A model generated the notes under the pieces. That model was not told the origin of the DNA and ran no database searches. It saw only the letters and a program-made list of their open reading frames with translations. DNA of 64,000 nucleotides from Flammeovirga pectinis (GTDB lineage: Bacteria; Bacteroidota; Bacteroidia; Cytophagales; Flammeovirgaceae): NCBI RefSeq assembly GCF_003970675.1, contig NZ_CP034562.1, positions 620,001 through 684,000 on the forward strand, written 5' to 3'. Below, piece after piece: positions 28,330 through 37,500 of this stretch. How positions within the stretch are numbered: position 1 is the stretch's first letter; every line of letters begins with the position of its first letter. Position numbers and translations under genes: made by a program.

Positions 28330-28372
28330 AAAGTGATTTTTTTAGTGCGAAAACTAAAAAATCGCTTTTTTT
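28330..28372 (+). terminator. Terminator after the YD-repeat lipoprotein gene
   Basis: Stem AAAGTGATTTTTT / AAAAAATCGCTTT with one G-U pair and a small bulge near the loop, followed by a long T run. Twelve bases after the stop codon. Confidence 0.8.
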
Positions 28373-28563
28373 TATTGATGTAATAAAATGTTTAGATATT
28401 AATTTTTATAGTATATTAAAGTATGTTAAATAGGGTTTTTGTAGTTTCTGTCTATTGTTTGATGTAAAGTCATAACGTTTGTTTTGGTGTAGTAGTGTAA
28501 CTATTTAGGTAGAAAAGGAGTATAATTAACTAACATTACCAAAACCTAATTTTACCAAAAACT

Positions 28564-30399
28564 ATGAAATATTTACTATTATTACCCTTAGCAATAGGTC
28601 TATTATCAACATACAATATTTACGGGCAGTCTCCACAAAAATTAAATACAGAATTAGTACAAATACAAGAAGAGCCAGAAGTATTATTAGCTTCTAATAA
28701 TTCACCTGAAAGATTACAACATGCTAAATCTGTTTATGTAGATAACTCAGGTACATATATAAATAAAAGCTTACCATTATATTTAAATTTTACAACTACA
28801 AAGGAAGAAGGTGCGGTTTCTTACTCATTAAACGAGTCTGAAGAAGTAGCACCAACAGACGGTCTTTATTTAGATACAGAAGGTCCTAATTATATTCGTT
28901 CAAAATGGGCTGTAGACCCGAATTCTAAAGAATATTTTTTGCCTAAAAGAGAGGTTAAATACGAAGTAATAGCAGATAGTAAAGCACCTGTATCAAAAAT
29001 TTCTTTTGATGGAACTCGTTTATTTGACAATGGCGTCGAGGCATTTTACGGTAAAAATTTATTAATGCATTTAGAAGCAAATGATAAATACTCTGGGGTA
29101 GATAAAATATTTTATTCTTTAGATGGGGAGAATTTTCATGAATACGGATCTTCTATGAATTTAGAATCAGAAGGACAACACATTGTATATTATTATGCAG
29201 CAGACCATGTAGGTAATCCAGAAGAGGTAAGAACATCTACATTTAAGATTGATTTAACTGCACCCGAATCTTCGTATACTTGGAAAGGTTTAGTGTATAA
29301 TGAAAATATACTTTCTCCAAGTACAACATTAAGATTATCTAGTGAAGACGCCATGTCGGGTTTAGACCATATAGAATTTAGTTATGATAATAGTGCATTC
29401 GAAGAATTTACATACCAACCAATAACGTTAGATAATTTAAAAGACGGAGAGCACACAATACATTATAAAGCATTTGATTTAGTAGACAACGAAGAGGTAG
29501 AAAAGACAGTCTCTTTTTATCTTGATAAAATTGCTCCAGAAATCTCGCACGAAATTATAGGAGACCAATATGTTATAGGTTCTACTCGATTTGTTTCTGC
29601 AAGAACTACTTTTTCTATTGCTTCTTCAGATAATAAAGCAGGTGTAAAAAACGTTTTCTATAGTACAAACAAGGGTAATAATTATACACCCTACACAGAT
29701 ACTCCGTTCACACTTAAGAGCGAAATAGGAAAGCATACCATTATGTATAAAGCTTCTGATAATGTGAATAACCAAACGGTAGAAAAAACAGTTGAAGGAA
29801 CAGAGACTTTGTTTATGGATAACATAGCTCCTACAACATCTTTAATGTATATCGGTAATAAGTTTGAGCATAGGGATACTCTTTTTATAACATCAAAAAC
29901 GCAAATTAGATTAATGGCGAACGATAGTCATTCAAAAGTAAAAGATACTTTTTTTACTTTAAATACAGGCAATGAAAAAGATTACAGTGGAGCATTTACA
30001 GTAAATGAACTAGGAGACCAAACGTTATCTTACAGAAGTATTGATAACGTAAATAACGAAGAAGCTCCTGTTGAAGAAAAGTTTTTTGTAGATAACGAAG
30101 GTCCAGAAATTCATTATAATATGAGTATTGAGCCTATTGGTAAACATAGTGAGTTTGATATTTACCCATCATTTACAAAGCTTTATTTAGGTGCTACAGA
30201 CACACATGTAGGTACTAAAGAAATTAGATATTCTATTAACGGAGCAGCAATGCAATTGTATTCTAGTGGAAGTAATTTAGATATCTCAGAGAAAGAACAT
30301 TTAAAGAAAGATCATCATTATAAAATCAAAGTTGTGGCTACAGATAATTTAGGAAATGAATCTAAAAAAACGATTGAGTTTTATGTAGGCCAACATTAA
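28564..30399 (+). CDS. Secreted protein with OmpL47-type beta repeats
   Basis: A 611-residue exported protein with a signal peptide (residues 1-21, ending IYGQ). The body contains about five tandem beta-rich repeats of roughly 85-95 residues, each with a SGVDKIFYSLDG-like strand, a T/I-x-Y-x-A-x-D-x-x-x-N strand (YYAADHVGN, YKAFDLVDN, YKASDNVNN, YRSIDNVNN, VVATDNLGN), and a DxTAPE-type linker. This is the OmpL47-type/Ig-like repeat pattern. No T9SS tail or membrane anchor is visible, so it may be periplasmic or outer-membrane associated. Repeats may mediate adhesion or matrix binding. Monocistronic, flanked by hairpins. Confidence 0.82.
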   Translation: MKYLLLLPLAIGLLSTYNIYGQSPQKLNTELVQIQEEPEVLLASNNSPERLQHAKSVYVDNSGTYINKSLPLYLNFTTTKEEGAVSYSLNESEEVAPTDGLYLDTEGPNYIRSKWAVDPNSKEYFLPKREVKYEVIADSKAPVSKISFDGTRLFDNGVEAFYGKNLLMHLEANDKYSGVDKIFYSLDGENFHEYGSSMNLESEGQHIVYYYAADHVGNPEEVRTSTFKIDLTAPESSYTWKGLVYNENILSPSTTLRLSSEDAMSGLDHIEFSYDNSAFEEFTYQPITLDNLKDGEHTIHYKAFDLVDNEEVEKTVSFYLDKIAPEISHEIIGDQYVIGSTRFVSARTTFSIASSDNKAGVKNVFYSTNKGNNYTPYTDTPFTLKSEIGKHTIMYKASDNVNNQTVEKTVEGTETLFMDNIAPTTSLMYIGNKFEHRDTLFITSKTQIRLMANDSHSKVKDTFFTLNTGNEKDYSGAFTVNELGDQTLSYRSIDNVNNEEAPVEEKFFVDNEGPEIHYNMSIEPIGKHSEFDIYPSFTKLYLGATDTHVGTKEIRYSINGAAMQLYSSGSNLDISEKEHLKKDHHYKIKVVATDNLGNESKKTIEFYVGQH

Positions 30400-30484
30400 A
30401 AAATGAACGATTACTAAAGAAATACCCAATTTTAAGAAACGTGTAAACGTGCCTATTTTTATTAACAATTTGACAAAAAAAATA

Positions 30485-30515
30485 AAAATCCTGAGGTAGA
30501 TTATCTCAGGATTTT
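30485..30515. terminator. Hairpin between OmpL47-repeat and KTSC-like genes
   Basis: Perfect 11-bp stem AAAATCCTGAG/CTCAGGATTTT with a 9-nt loop, between two convergent genes, so probably bidirectional. Confidence 0.8.
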
Positions 30516-30543
30516 CATGTTTGTATAGTATATAAGTACTCTT

Positions 30544-30798
30544 TTAGAAGCTTAAACCACTTTTTATATAGTTTAAGAAACCTCTTTTTTTGTTTCGTCT
30601 AATCACAGATATCAAAGTTTTACCCATATGAGCACTACTTTCAATTGCATTAAACTGATCAAGAGAAATGTTTTTAAATTCTTTGACATCTTCATTAATA
30701 GCACCTTGTTTGAACTTAGCAATCAAGTACTCTTCTTTGTAATTATATATTAAGAATTCTAATAATGTAGATGACTCTTTGCAGTTAATATATTTCAT
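30544..30798 (-). CDS. Small KTSC-like domain protein
   Basis: An 84-residue cytoplasmic protein. The pattern S-x-L (SSTLLEFLIYNY), LIAKFKQG, a hydrophobic IS-L-D-Q-F-x-A segment, and S-A-H-M-G-K-x-L-x-x-x-I-R resembles the KTSC domain of small prokaryotic proteins, sometimes found with lysyl-tRNA synthetases or alone. The match is by pattern only. The basic tail (RRNKKRG) could bind nucleic acid. Isolated gene between two convergent/codirectional large secreted-protein genes. Confidence 0.55.
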   Translation of the reverse strand: MKYINCKESSTLLEFLIYNYKEEYLIAKFKQGAINEDVKEFKNISLDQFNAIESSAHMGKTLISVIRRNKKRGFLNYIKSGLSF

Positions 30799-30967
30799 TT
30801 TTAAGCTGATTTGCAGGGTTATCTGATAAATAAATTACGATAAAAATTATAATTCTCCAACTTAAAGAGAGAACTACCTATCTATTTTCAAATTATCATT
30901 TAAATAATACTATTCCATGGTATAGACAATTGAAGTAGGGGGAGTAGACAATTAATGCTTTAAAAGG

Positions 30968-31000
30968 ATAAAGCCTAAGATAAAATACCTTAGGCTTTAT
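30968..31000 (-). terminator. Terminator of the GH64 gene
   Basis: Perfect 12-bp stem ATAAAGCCTAAG/CTTAGGCTTTAT with a 9-nt loop, 39-71 bp after the GH64 stop on the minus strand. The U tract is short. Confidence 0.7.
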
Positions 31001-31038
31001 AATTACTCAGCTTGCGTTAAATGAAATACATTCACACA

Positions 31039-34000
31039 CTATTTTTTGATCCATTTCAATGTTTTATTGAAAGACGAGTTTTGAATATTTATCAAATACA
31101 TTCCTTTTGGAAGTGTAGAAATATCTAATTGAGTTTTTGTATTAAAAGCATCTTGTATTAAAATACTTCCATTCGTATTTAATAATTGTAATATCACTTC
31201 TTCATCAGAAGCAATAGTGATATTTACAAAACGATCTGATGGGTTGGGATACACATTTAAAGCAATTTCATTCTCTAAGTTTAATGTATTTACACGTGCA
31301 TTTGAAGAACTACAAGTATGTCTTTGCGTGCTTCCGTTTCTTTCGCCACCTTCTGGAACATTATATACAAAATAGAAATCTACAGATGATGTATTTTGAA
31401 CAGTATAAGAATAAGTACCATCACCATCATTGTCCATAGGATAGCCTGCTCCGTTTACAATCAGTAATCTTGTAGAAGAACCTATGCTATTTCTTTGAGG
31501 CTCAAAACCGATAACTACATCATTACCTTCATAAGCAACTGTGTAATAATAATCTACTGTGCCTGTTGTAGTAAACCCTGCATCTCCATCGCAATTAAAT
31601 TCACTGACTGGAATTTCTGGTTCTTCTAAAGTAGTTATATTGTGAATAGCAGCAGCAGAATATAAACCTGAAACATCTTTAGCTTGTATAGAAACAGCAT
31701 AACTAGTAAGCGGGTTTAACTCTTCAAAAGTATATGAAGTAGCTGAAGTAGTTACCGTAATTTCATTCATTGTAATATCATACCCTTCAATTCCTTTATT
31801 ATCTGTAGAAGGATTCCAACTTACTGTAAACGAATTATGTGTTATATCACTACTCTGAAGATTAGTAACATTACTAGGTGCTTCGGTATCTGGAATTACA
31901 GGACCACAACTGCCAACTTCAAATTGATGAGGCGTTGCTGCACTATTCCTCTCTCCACCTTCAGGTACTGAATAGGTAAAGTAGAAATCGACTTGATCTT
32001 CATTATTTGCAGTTAATTGGAATGGAGAATTTGGTGTAATAATATTGCCTCCTTTATTTCCTAAAGACGAAGTACTATAATATAGAATGATGATATTATT
32101 ACCTACACCATTTCTACCAGGAACAAAAGTTAATGTTGGATTTTCTGCATCGTTTGATATTTCATAAGCGTAGTCTCCGTTTGCTGCAGCTCCATTGCAA
32201 TTTGATGTCGGAGGAATAACTTCATCTTCTACCGTTAAAAAACTTACTGAAGCACTTTTACTTTTTCCATTTGCTGATGCAATTACTTCTACCGTATAAC
32301 TAGTATTTTGAGCTAAATTATTTAATGAATAACTCAGGTTAGATGTCGTAGTTAAGCTAGTACCATTTAAAAGTACTTGATAAGATGTAGCACTTACGTC
32401 AGTCCAATTTACAATAGCTTCATTCTGAGTAATATCAGAAATGCTAACAATAGGTGTTTCTATTTCGGTTGATGGAGGAGTACTAACAGAAGAACAAGCT
32501 CCTAAAGTTACACTGTGCATATCATCAGCAGTATTTCTTTCGCCACCTTCAGGAACATTATATGTATAGTAGAAATTTAATTGATCTCCTTCAGAAGCAA
32601 TAACATCAAAAGGTACATTGGCTTCTGCTAAGTTTCCTCCAAATCCAGAAGTAGTATTTACACCATAATATAAAATGGCTGTCTGACTTGCAACACCTGC
32701 TCTATTTGGAATTAATGTAACGGTATATGTTGCACCTGCTTCTTCAATTTTATAGGTGTAATCGTTATTTTCTGGTGAACCACTACAAATACCATCATCT
32801 GGAATAATAACGTTTGTACTGTCGTAATAAACAACAACACTTGTTGAATTTGAAACGCCATCCTTTGATGCAGTAATAGTATATATTCCTTTTTCTGAAG
32901 CAGAGAAAGAACCATTGTTTTCTATCGTTCCACCCGTAGAAGACCATGAAGCATAGATCGTCATCGCCTCATTATTTTGATTGAAGGCATCTACATTATA
33001 ATCATGTATCCCGTTGAGGTTAAGAGAGTCTATTGTATTGTTGATAACGATAGAAGTTAAAGTATCTGATGTAGCATTTAAATACCCACCAAAACTAATT
33101 TTTAAAAGAGATGGAGCTGGAGTGTGTACAGATGGAGAATAGTTCCACACATCATCGTAAGCAAAACCATAGGATAAACCATCTAAACTAATTGATCTAT
33201 CGTGCCAGAATGCAGCATAAAAGTTATACGGAAATTCTTGGTAATAGTCCTCTTCTTTAGACCAATCTTGTACACCTACATTTGGAGTAGTTACATCCAC
33301 AACATGGCGGTTAATAGCAGCACATAATTGAGCTTGTACTAATAAATCCGTTGTCGGGTCTTGCACAACATTATCAAGAACTCCTTTACCTTCAAAAATT
33401 TCTTGAGTGGTTGGCTTTCTAACAACAATCCCAGACCGTCCTTCAAAAGCAGTAGAAATACTATGTAATTCTAAAGCACCACCATTTACTCTACCTTGCC
33501 AAACACCTGCATCTCCAGAATCAAAAATTAAATCTTCTTGTGCGTATTTTTCCCAAATCTGATCAATATAAGGTTTCATGTAATCTACATACAGCCCAAC
33601 TTCTGGCATTGTACCAATTGTACCGTCAGAAAAAGGTTCAGTTTTAGAAGGTGCTGTAATCTCTCCTGTTGAAGGGTTTACACAACCTAAGAATTCTTGA
33701 GGAGCAGTGGCTAAAAATTTCTCAACAATTGCTTCGTGAGTTGCTACCTCTCCAACTTTCTTTTGGTAACCATCTGCTCCAAACAATTCCATTCCAATTG
33801 GAATTTTGTAAGAATCTACACGAGTAGGATTACCAAAGAAACCATATTGATTATATGTAAGCTCAATAATTTCGTAAGGAATCCCTTGGTTAGGATCCGT
33901 AGGGTCGGTATGGTTAGGAGATGAATAACCTGAAGGATCACCTGTTGCACCATGAAAAAATAAATAAAGTGGTTCGCCAACAGAGATAAATATTCTACAT

Positions 34001-34347
34001 CCTTGGATTGGATTTAAAAGGACTGTTTGATCTTGAATATCACTTAGTTTTGTAAATACATCTGCGTACAACCCTGTCTGATCTGGATTCTTATTACCAC
34101 CATAAACAGGACCAGGCATTGAATTATAAGATTTATTCATTGGGTATTGTTCCCCCGTTTTCATGTCAACCCAAACGTGTACGCCAGGAACACCAGAAAG
34201 GTCTTCACCAACAATAGCAACATAGAGTTCGTCGTTGCTATATTCTGAAGGGTTTTCGATAACCACAGGAAAGGCATCTTGTGCATAACTACTACCACTC
34301 AAAAATAGAAGGATGAGTGTAGTGAAATTGTAAAATAGATTTTTCAT
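31039..34347 (-). CDS. GH64-like beta-1,3-glucanase with CBM56-like and FN3 modules, T9SS-secreted
   Basis: A 1,102-residue secreted enzyme. Signal peptide residues 1-22. Residues ~25-400 match GH64 (laminaripentaose-producing beta-1,3-glucanase): GCRIFISVGEPLY, then E162 in IIELTYNQYGFFGNPTRVD with D178. The 16-residue spacing equals that of the catalytic Glu/Asp pair described for the Streptomyces matensis enzyme. An Ig-like domain follows (~430-512), then three ~100-residue CBM56-like modules (~521-620, 717-815, 919-1015), each ending YNVPEGGERN, alternating with FN3 domains (~628-712, 820-910). Residues ~1030-1102 form a T9SS type A sorting domain (VYPNPSDRF...GMYLINI). It is encoded behind a GH81 enzyme; both act on beta-1,3-glucan. 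Confidence 0.9.
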   Translation of the reverse strand: MKNLFYNFTTLILLFLSGSSYAQDAFPVVIENPSEYSNDELYVAIVGEDLSGVPGVHVWVDMKTGEQYPMNKSYNSMPGPVYGGNKNPDQTGLYADVFTKLSDIQDQTVLLNPIQGCRIFISVGEPLYLFFHGATGDPSGYSSPNHTDPTDPNQGIPYEIIELTYNQYGFFGNPTRVDSYKIPIGMELFGADGYQKKVGEVATHEAIVEKFLATAPQEFLGCVNPSTGEITAPSKTEPFSDGTIGTMPEVGLYVDYMKPYIDQIWEKYAQEDLIFDSGDAGVWQGRVNGGALELHSISTAFEGRSGIVVRKPTTQEIFEGKGVLDNVVQDPTTDLLVQAQLCAAINRHVVDVTTPNVGVQDWSKEEDYYQEFPYNFYAAFWHDRSISLDGLSYGFAYDDVWNYSPSVHTPAPSLLKISFGGYLNATSDTLTSIVINNTIDSLNLNGIHDYNVDAFNQNNEAMTIYASWSSTGGTIENNGSFSASEKGIYTITASKDGVSNSTSVVVYYDSTNVIIPDDGICSGSPENNDYTYKIEEAGATYTVTLIPNRAGVASQTAILYYGVNTTSGFGGNLAEANVPFDVIASEGDQLNFYYTYNVPEGGERNTADDMHSVTLGACSSVSTPPSTEIETPIVSISDITQNEAIVNWTDVSATSYQVLLNGTSLTTTSNLSYSLNNLAQNTSYTVEVIASANGKSKSASVSFLTVEDEVIPPTSNCNGAAANGDYAYEISNDAENPTLTFVPGRNGVGNNIIILYYSTSSLGNKGGNIITPNSPFQLTANNEDQVDFYFTYSVPEGGERNSAATPHQFEVGSCGPVIPDTEAPSNVTNLQSSDITHNSFTVSWNPSTDNKGIEGYDITMNEITVTTSATSYTFEELNPLTSYAVSIQAKDVSGLYSAAAIHNITTLEEPEIPVSEFNCDGDAGFTTTGTVDYYYTVAYEGNDVVIGFEPQRNSIGSSTRLLIVNGAGYPMDNDGDGTYSYTVQNTSSVDFYFVYNVPEGGERNGSTQRHTCSSSNARVNTLNLENEIALNVYPNPSDRFVNITIASDEEVILQLLNTNGSILIQDAFNTKTQLDISTLPKGMYLINIQNSSFNKTLKWIKK

Positions 34348-34367
34348 TTTAGTTGCTTTTGTGTTTA

Positions 34368-34377
34368 ATAGCGATAG
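34368..34377 (-). promoter_or_regulatory. Shared decamer upstream of the GH64 gene
   Basis: CTATCGCTAT (minus strand), 21 bases before the start codon. The identical decamer lies 20 bases before the GH81 start, suggesting a common leader or regulator-binding element. Confidence 0.45.
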
Positions 34378-34460
34378 AACAATAGTTATATATTTAAAAT
34401 AAAGGGTGTATGTACCCAGGGCTTGTTAAGACCAATTTTTTTGTGATTTTGTTTTAAAAT

Positions 34461-34484
34461 GGTGCCCTCAATTATGAGGACACC
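34461..34484 (-). terminator. Hairpin after the GH81 gene
   Basis: Stem GGTG-C-CCTCA/TGAGG-A-CACC with one mismatch and a 4-nt loop, followed on the minus strand by ATTTTAAAACAAAA. It may attenuate read-through from GH81 into GH64. Confidence 0.5.
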
Positions 34485-34523
34485 TTTGAGAAAAGTTAGT
34501 TTTTAGCTTGAACTACTATTTAT

Positions 34524-37500
34524 TTACTGTTTGATCCATTTTTTAGTTGAATAATGATGTACTGATGTAATTTCAATCAAATAAATCCCAGATGAATAAT
34601 CACTTACATTGAATGTGTTAGATAACTTTTTACTCTTCATCATCTCTTTGACTTGTCCGTTACCTAAGTTGATAATTCTAATTTCGAATTCTTCATCTTC
34701 AGCAGTACTTGTAAAGTCTAAGTGTAATTGATGCTGGGCAGGGTTAGGATAAATTGATAAAGATATATCTTTTAACTCTTCTTCTAATGTGATATAACGA
34801 CTACCACTAGATGAGCAAGTATGCATAGCTGTACTACCATTTCTTTCTCCACCTTCTGGAACGTTATAGACAAAATAGAAATTGACAGCTGCTGTATTTG
34901 AGAGAGTATAAGAATAAGTACCATCACCGTCATTGTTCATAGGGTAGCCAGCTCCATTTGCAATAATTAAGTGCGTGCCATTTCCAACACCATTTCTTTT
35001 AGGCTCAAATCCAATTACTACATTATTCCCTTCATAGGCCACCGTGTAATAATAATCTACTGTACCTGTTGTTGTAAAGCCAGCATCTCCATCGCATGTA
35101 TAGCTTCCGCTGTTAGAATTATCAGTAGTTGTAGTAACAGAAATTGCACTTTCATTTGTATTACCAGCAGCATCTTTTGCCACTACTTTTACAGAATAAT
35201 TTATATCATCTGTCAATTGAGCAAAACTGTAAGATATAGAAGTAGTTGAGGATACAAATACATTATTTAAATAAATATCATAACCAATAACACCTACATT
35301 ATCCGATGAAGCATTCCAGTTGATAGTAAATGATGATGTAGTTACTGCACTTGTAGTCAAATTAGATGGACTAGAAGGACTTTCAGTATCACTTTCATTT
35401 CCACCACCATTGTTGTTACAATTTGATGTGTTTTCTAAATGAGGTGTTGCAGCTGTATTACGTTCACCACCTTCTGGAACATTGTATGTAAAATAGAAGT
35501 GGATATCATTTCCAGCATCTATAGTTGTAGGATGTGCTGTATTTGTTGTAAAGAAATACCCTGGGTGTCCAGCACCAGCACTACCTGCGTAATATACAAT
35601 AAGTGTTGAATTGGCTATGCCAGTTCTACTAGGAATAAAAGTGATTGTAGTCTTTCCATTTACATTACTTAATTCATAGGTATAATCCCCATTAGCATCA
35701 CTTCCGCTACAATTTCCAGATTCTCCACCCGTAGAATCATCTAATGTTGTAAAGTTTGTAGTAGCAGCTACAGATGTATTACCAGCAGCATCTTTTGCTA
35801 TTACATTTACAGTATAAGCGGTGTTTTTTATCAAATCACTTAAAGTAGTTTGTGTTGCTGTTGACGAAGTAATACTACCATTTACTACAATATCATACCC
35901 AATAACACCAATGTTATCAGAAGATGCACTCCATGTAATAGAAGCCGAGTTTGTTGTAATGGTACTTGCCAATAAATTTAGAGGTGTCGTAGGAGCTTGG
36001 ATATCATTCCCTCCTCCAGAACTACCACCGCATTCGCCAATAGTTACAGTGTGAGGAGTTGCAGCAGTGTTGCGTTCTCCACCTTCAGTAATACTATACG
36101 TATAATAAAATTCAATAGTATCTTCTGCATTTGCATTAATTGTATAAGGTGAGTTTGCAGAGACAATGTACCCTCCTAAACCTCCATTGTTTACTTTGTA
36201 GTAAAGTAAAACGGTTGTAGTTCCAACTCCGGCTCTACTTGGAATAAACGTTATTGTAGGGTTACTTTCTTCATTAGAAACTTCATAAGTGTAATCATTA
36301 TTATCAGGACCTCCTGTACAAACAACTTGTAATGGACTTGTAGAGAATGTATTCGTTAAAGGAGCTGAAACATTTCCTTGGAAATCAGAAGCTAATACTT
36401 CAATGGAGTAGTTTGTTTCTGCAGTTAAACCACTAAATGAATAATTTGTATCAACAGTACTGCCATGGAAAACACCATCCAGGTAGATTTCATATCCTGC
36501 AACTCCAACGTTATCAAAAGCTGCTGCCCAATTGATGGTTAAGGTTTCTTGTGTTGCTTTTTGTAATGTAATAGCCGTTGTGAATTCAGGTGCCAATACA
36601 TCATCTAAAGTAGTAGCACTAATAGAAACAGTAGATGAAGTATTTCCAGAGGCATCTAATGCAATTACATCTAAAATATACGTTGTTGATGGTGATAAAT
36701 TAGATAATGAAATGATGGTATCATTAGTTTGTGCTAATAAGTTGCCGTTTGATAAAACTTGATAGCCAACTACGCCAATATTATCGGTGGCAGGGCTCCA
36801 AGAAAGTGACAAAGTAGCCACATCAACATTTTCTATCGCTAATCTTGAAATCTCAGTTGGAGGTTCTTCGTCTAAGATGATTGGAAGTGTGGTCTCCGTT
36901 AGTGTAGATGCGATAGATGTATTGTTAGTGTTGTCGATAGCAGCTACAGAAATAGTGTAAGGAGTATTGTCAGTTAAGCCATTAAATGTATAGTTTAAGC
37001 TATTAACTGTTGTAATAGCAGCTCCATTTAACGATAACTGATAACCACTGACACCAATATTATCCGTAGCAGTATCCCATGCGATAGTTAAGTAGTCTAC
37101 TCCTTTATTTGTTACAGTTAAGTTCTCTGGTGTAGTAGGAGCTTCTTGATCTGTAATTTCTCCTGTTCTAGTAAAGATAAATCTACCTAAATTGAACCCG
37201 CCACCATCTGCAACTAAACGTACTATATGTTCTCCTTGATTGATTGGGATACCTTTAATTTCTACACTTTGCCATGCTCCCCAATCGCCTGTGTAATTAA
37301 TGGCAACGGGTGTACCTAAAGAAACTTCATCAACCTCTAAATGTAATGGGCCACCTCCTTCAGAAAGACCTGAAGCTACTTTAAATTCTACATCATACAT
37401 ACCTGTTTGTGTAGCATTAATAGTGTATTCTAACCATTCATTTTTATCAATCCATCCTACTGATAATCCTTCAGATTGAGAGACAGAAACATCAACATAT

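Noticed and set aside
34971-36762. Several plus-strand frames inside the GH81 gene
   Set aside because: They mirror Ser/Thr/Val-rich FN3 and CBM repeats; repeats produce long antisense frames by composition.
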